Shown: in pieces, positions 63,630 through 64,000 of the stretch
Layout: each line of letters begins with the position of its first letter
How positions within the stretch are numbered: position 1 is the stretch's first letter
Program-made: the position numbers and the translations under genes
Source of the DNA: an uncultured Parafilimonas sp.
Lineage (GTDB): Bacteria > Bacteroidota > Bacteroidia > Chitinophagales > Chitinophagaceae
Reading direction: 5' to 3'
Assembly: GCA_903882935.1 (NCBI GenBank)
Contig: CAIRZB010000003.1
Span: 1-64,000 of the forward strand
DNA length: 64,000 nt
Notes under the pieces: model-generated
What the model was told of the DNA's origin: nothing
The model's database searches: none
What the model saw: the letters and a program-made list of their open reading frames with translations, nothing else

Positions 63630-64000
63630 TTAAACGGCAGGTGTAATGCCCAGCCTTTCGCACCAAAGCGCAAAACTGTCGTGAATGCCATCCAGCGTGG
63701 TTTTTTGCTCTGGTGTTAACTCCAAAGCAAAAGTGCGGCTAATGGTACGTACCGGCAGGCCACGTTTTTTCAAAAAATATTTGGCACTCATCGGGTAGGC
63801 TTGGTGTATTAAGGGGTCTACCCGTGTTATCTCTGACTGTAGCCACTGAACATCTTCTTGCTTTTCGGGGTTGGTTGCGTTGTTACACATCCAAACGAGT
63901 ATCTCGGGGTAAAAGTTACCAGAGATGGACGACATGCCTTTTGCACCCGCCTGCAGGGAGAACATGGCGTTGGGTGAATGAGCATCGTAAAACTCCAACG
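63630..64000 (-). CDS. dihydrodipicolinate synthase family aldolase, 3' part
   Basis: The C-terminal 123 or so codons of a DapA/NanA-type protein; the gene continues past the window end. DAHSPNAMFSLQAGAKGMSSISGNFYPEI is the usual last part of the TIM barrel, and the C-terminal helical region follows (LELTPEQKTTLDGIHDSFALWCERLG). With the SSS transporter, HpcH aldolase and lactonase it points to catabolism of a keto-deoxy sugar acid rather than lysine synthesis. The catalytic Lys lies outside the visible part. Confidence 0.85.
   Translation of the reverse strand, partial: LEFYDAHSPNAMFSLQAGAKGMSSISGNFYPEILVWMCNNATNPEKQEDVQWLQSEITRVDPLIHQAYPMSAKYFLKKRGLPVRTISRTFALELTPEQKTTLDGIHDSFALWCERLGITPAV

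Overview
The window looks like a chromosome segment of a Bacteroidota bacterium, most likely a member of the Chitinophagaceae or a close relative. Evidence: type IX secretion sorting domains, an RHS core of the type common in this group, -7 boxes of the form TAnnTTTG, few Shine-Dalgarno sequences, a propeller/Y_Y_Y hybrid regulator, and many small dispersed intergenic repeats. The family assignment is inference; no 16S gene is present.

Layout. 1-2570: decayed RHS polymorphic-toxin region. It holds a frameshifted core, a stop-interrupted HExxH toxin-like tail, a coupled exported small protein, a second RHS scrap and a 94-bp repeat pair. 2575-2647: tRNA-Lys(UUU). 2823-4487: SDR oxidoreductase and SAM hydroxide adenosyltransferase. 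5588-11859: four overlapping genes forming a Wadjet (JetABCD) anti-plasmid defence system. 12216-14657: alpha-galactosidase-like enzyme. 15257-16831: GNAT and an orphan membrane-anchored protein. 17515-32845: a beta-glucan-type locus with a T9SS protein carrying three CBM-like modules, another T9SS protein, two GH16 enzymes, a surface lipoprotein, a glycosidase/beta-barrel fusion and a divergent propeller regulator. It has no SusC/SusD.

32877-43629: an 11-subunit complex I operon (nuoABCDHIJKLMN, minus strand) without nuoE, nuoF or nuoG, ending in a small Ala/Pro-rich protein. 43836-48306: a PLP-dependent Cys/Met enzyme, then a TolC and HlyD/MacA efflux pair. 48421-50424: ABC-F ATPase. 50665-52444: restriction-modification pair closely resembling EcoRV/M.EcoRV. 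52497-55590: VOC protein, glutamine amidotransferase, GNAT, PAP2 phosphatase. 55698-58598: valS, whose frame carries about 90 codons made largely of tandem heptamer-derived repeats plus a second 14-codon heptamer insertion; more heptamer arrays lie just upstream. 58809-64000: small lipoprotein, transposase relic beside a probably truncated YjbR gene, and a sugar-acid catabolic cluster (SMP-30 lactonase, HpcH aldolase, SSS transporter, DHDPS-family aldolase running off the end).

The most unusual things seen are period-7 DNA arrays invading an essential tRNA synthetase gene while keeping frame, the SusCD-less glucan locus whose glycosidase is fused to what looks like an outer-membrane barrel, the EcoRV-like R-M pair, and several dispersed hairpin repeat families. 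No wholly new multi-gene system could be demonstrated from sequence reading alone.
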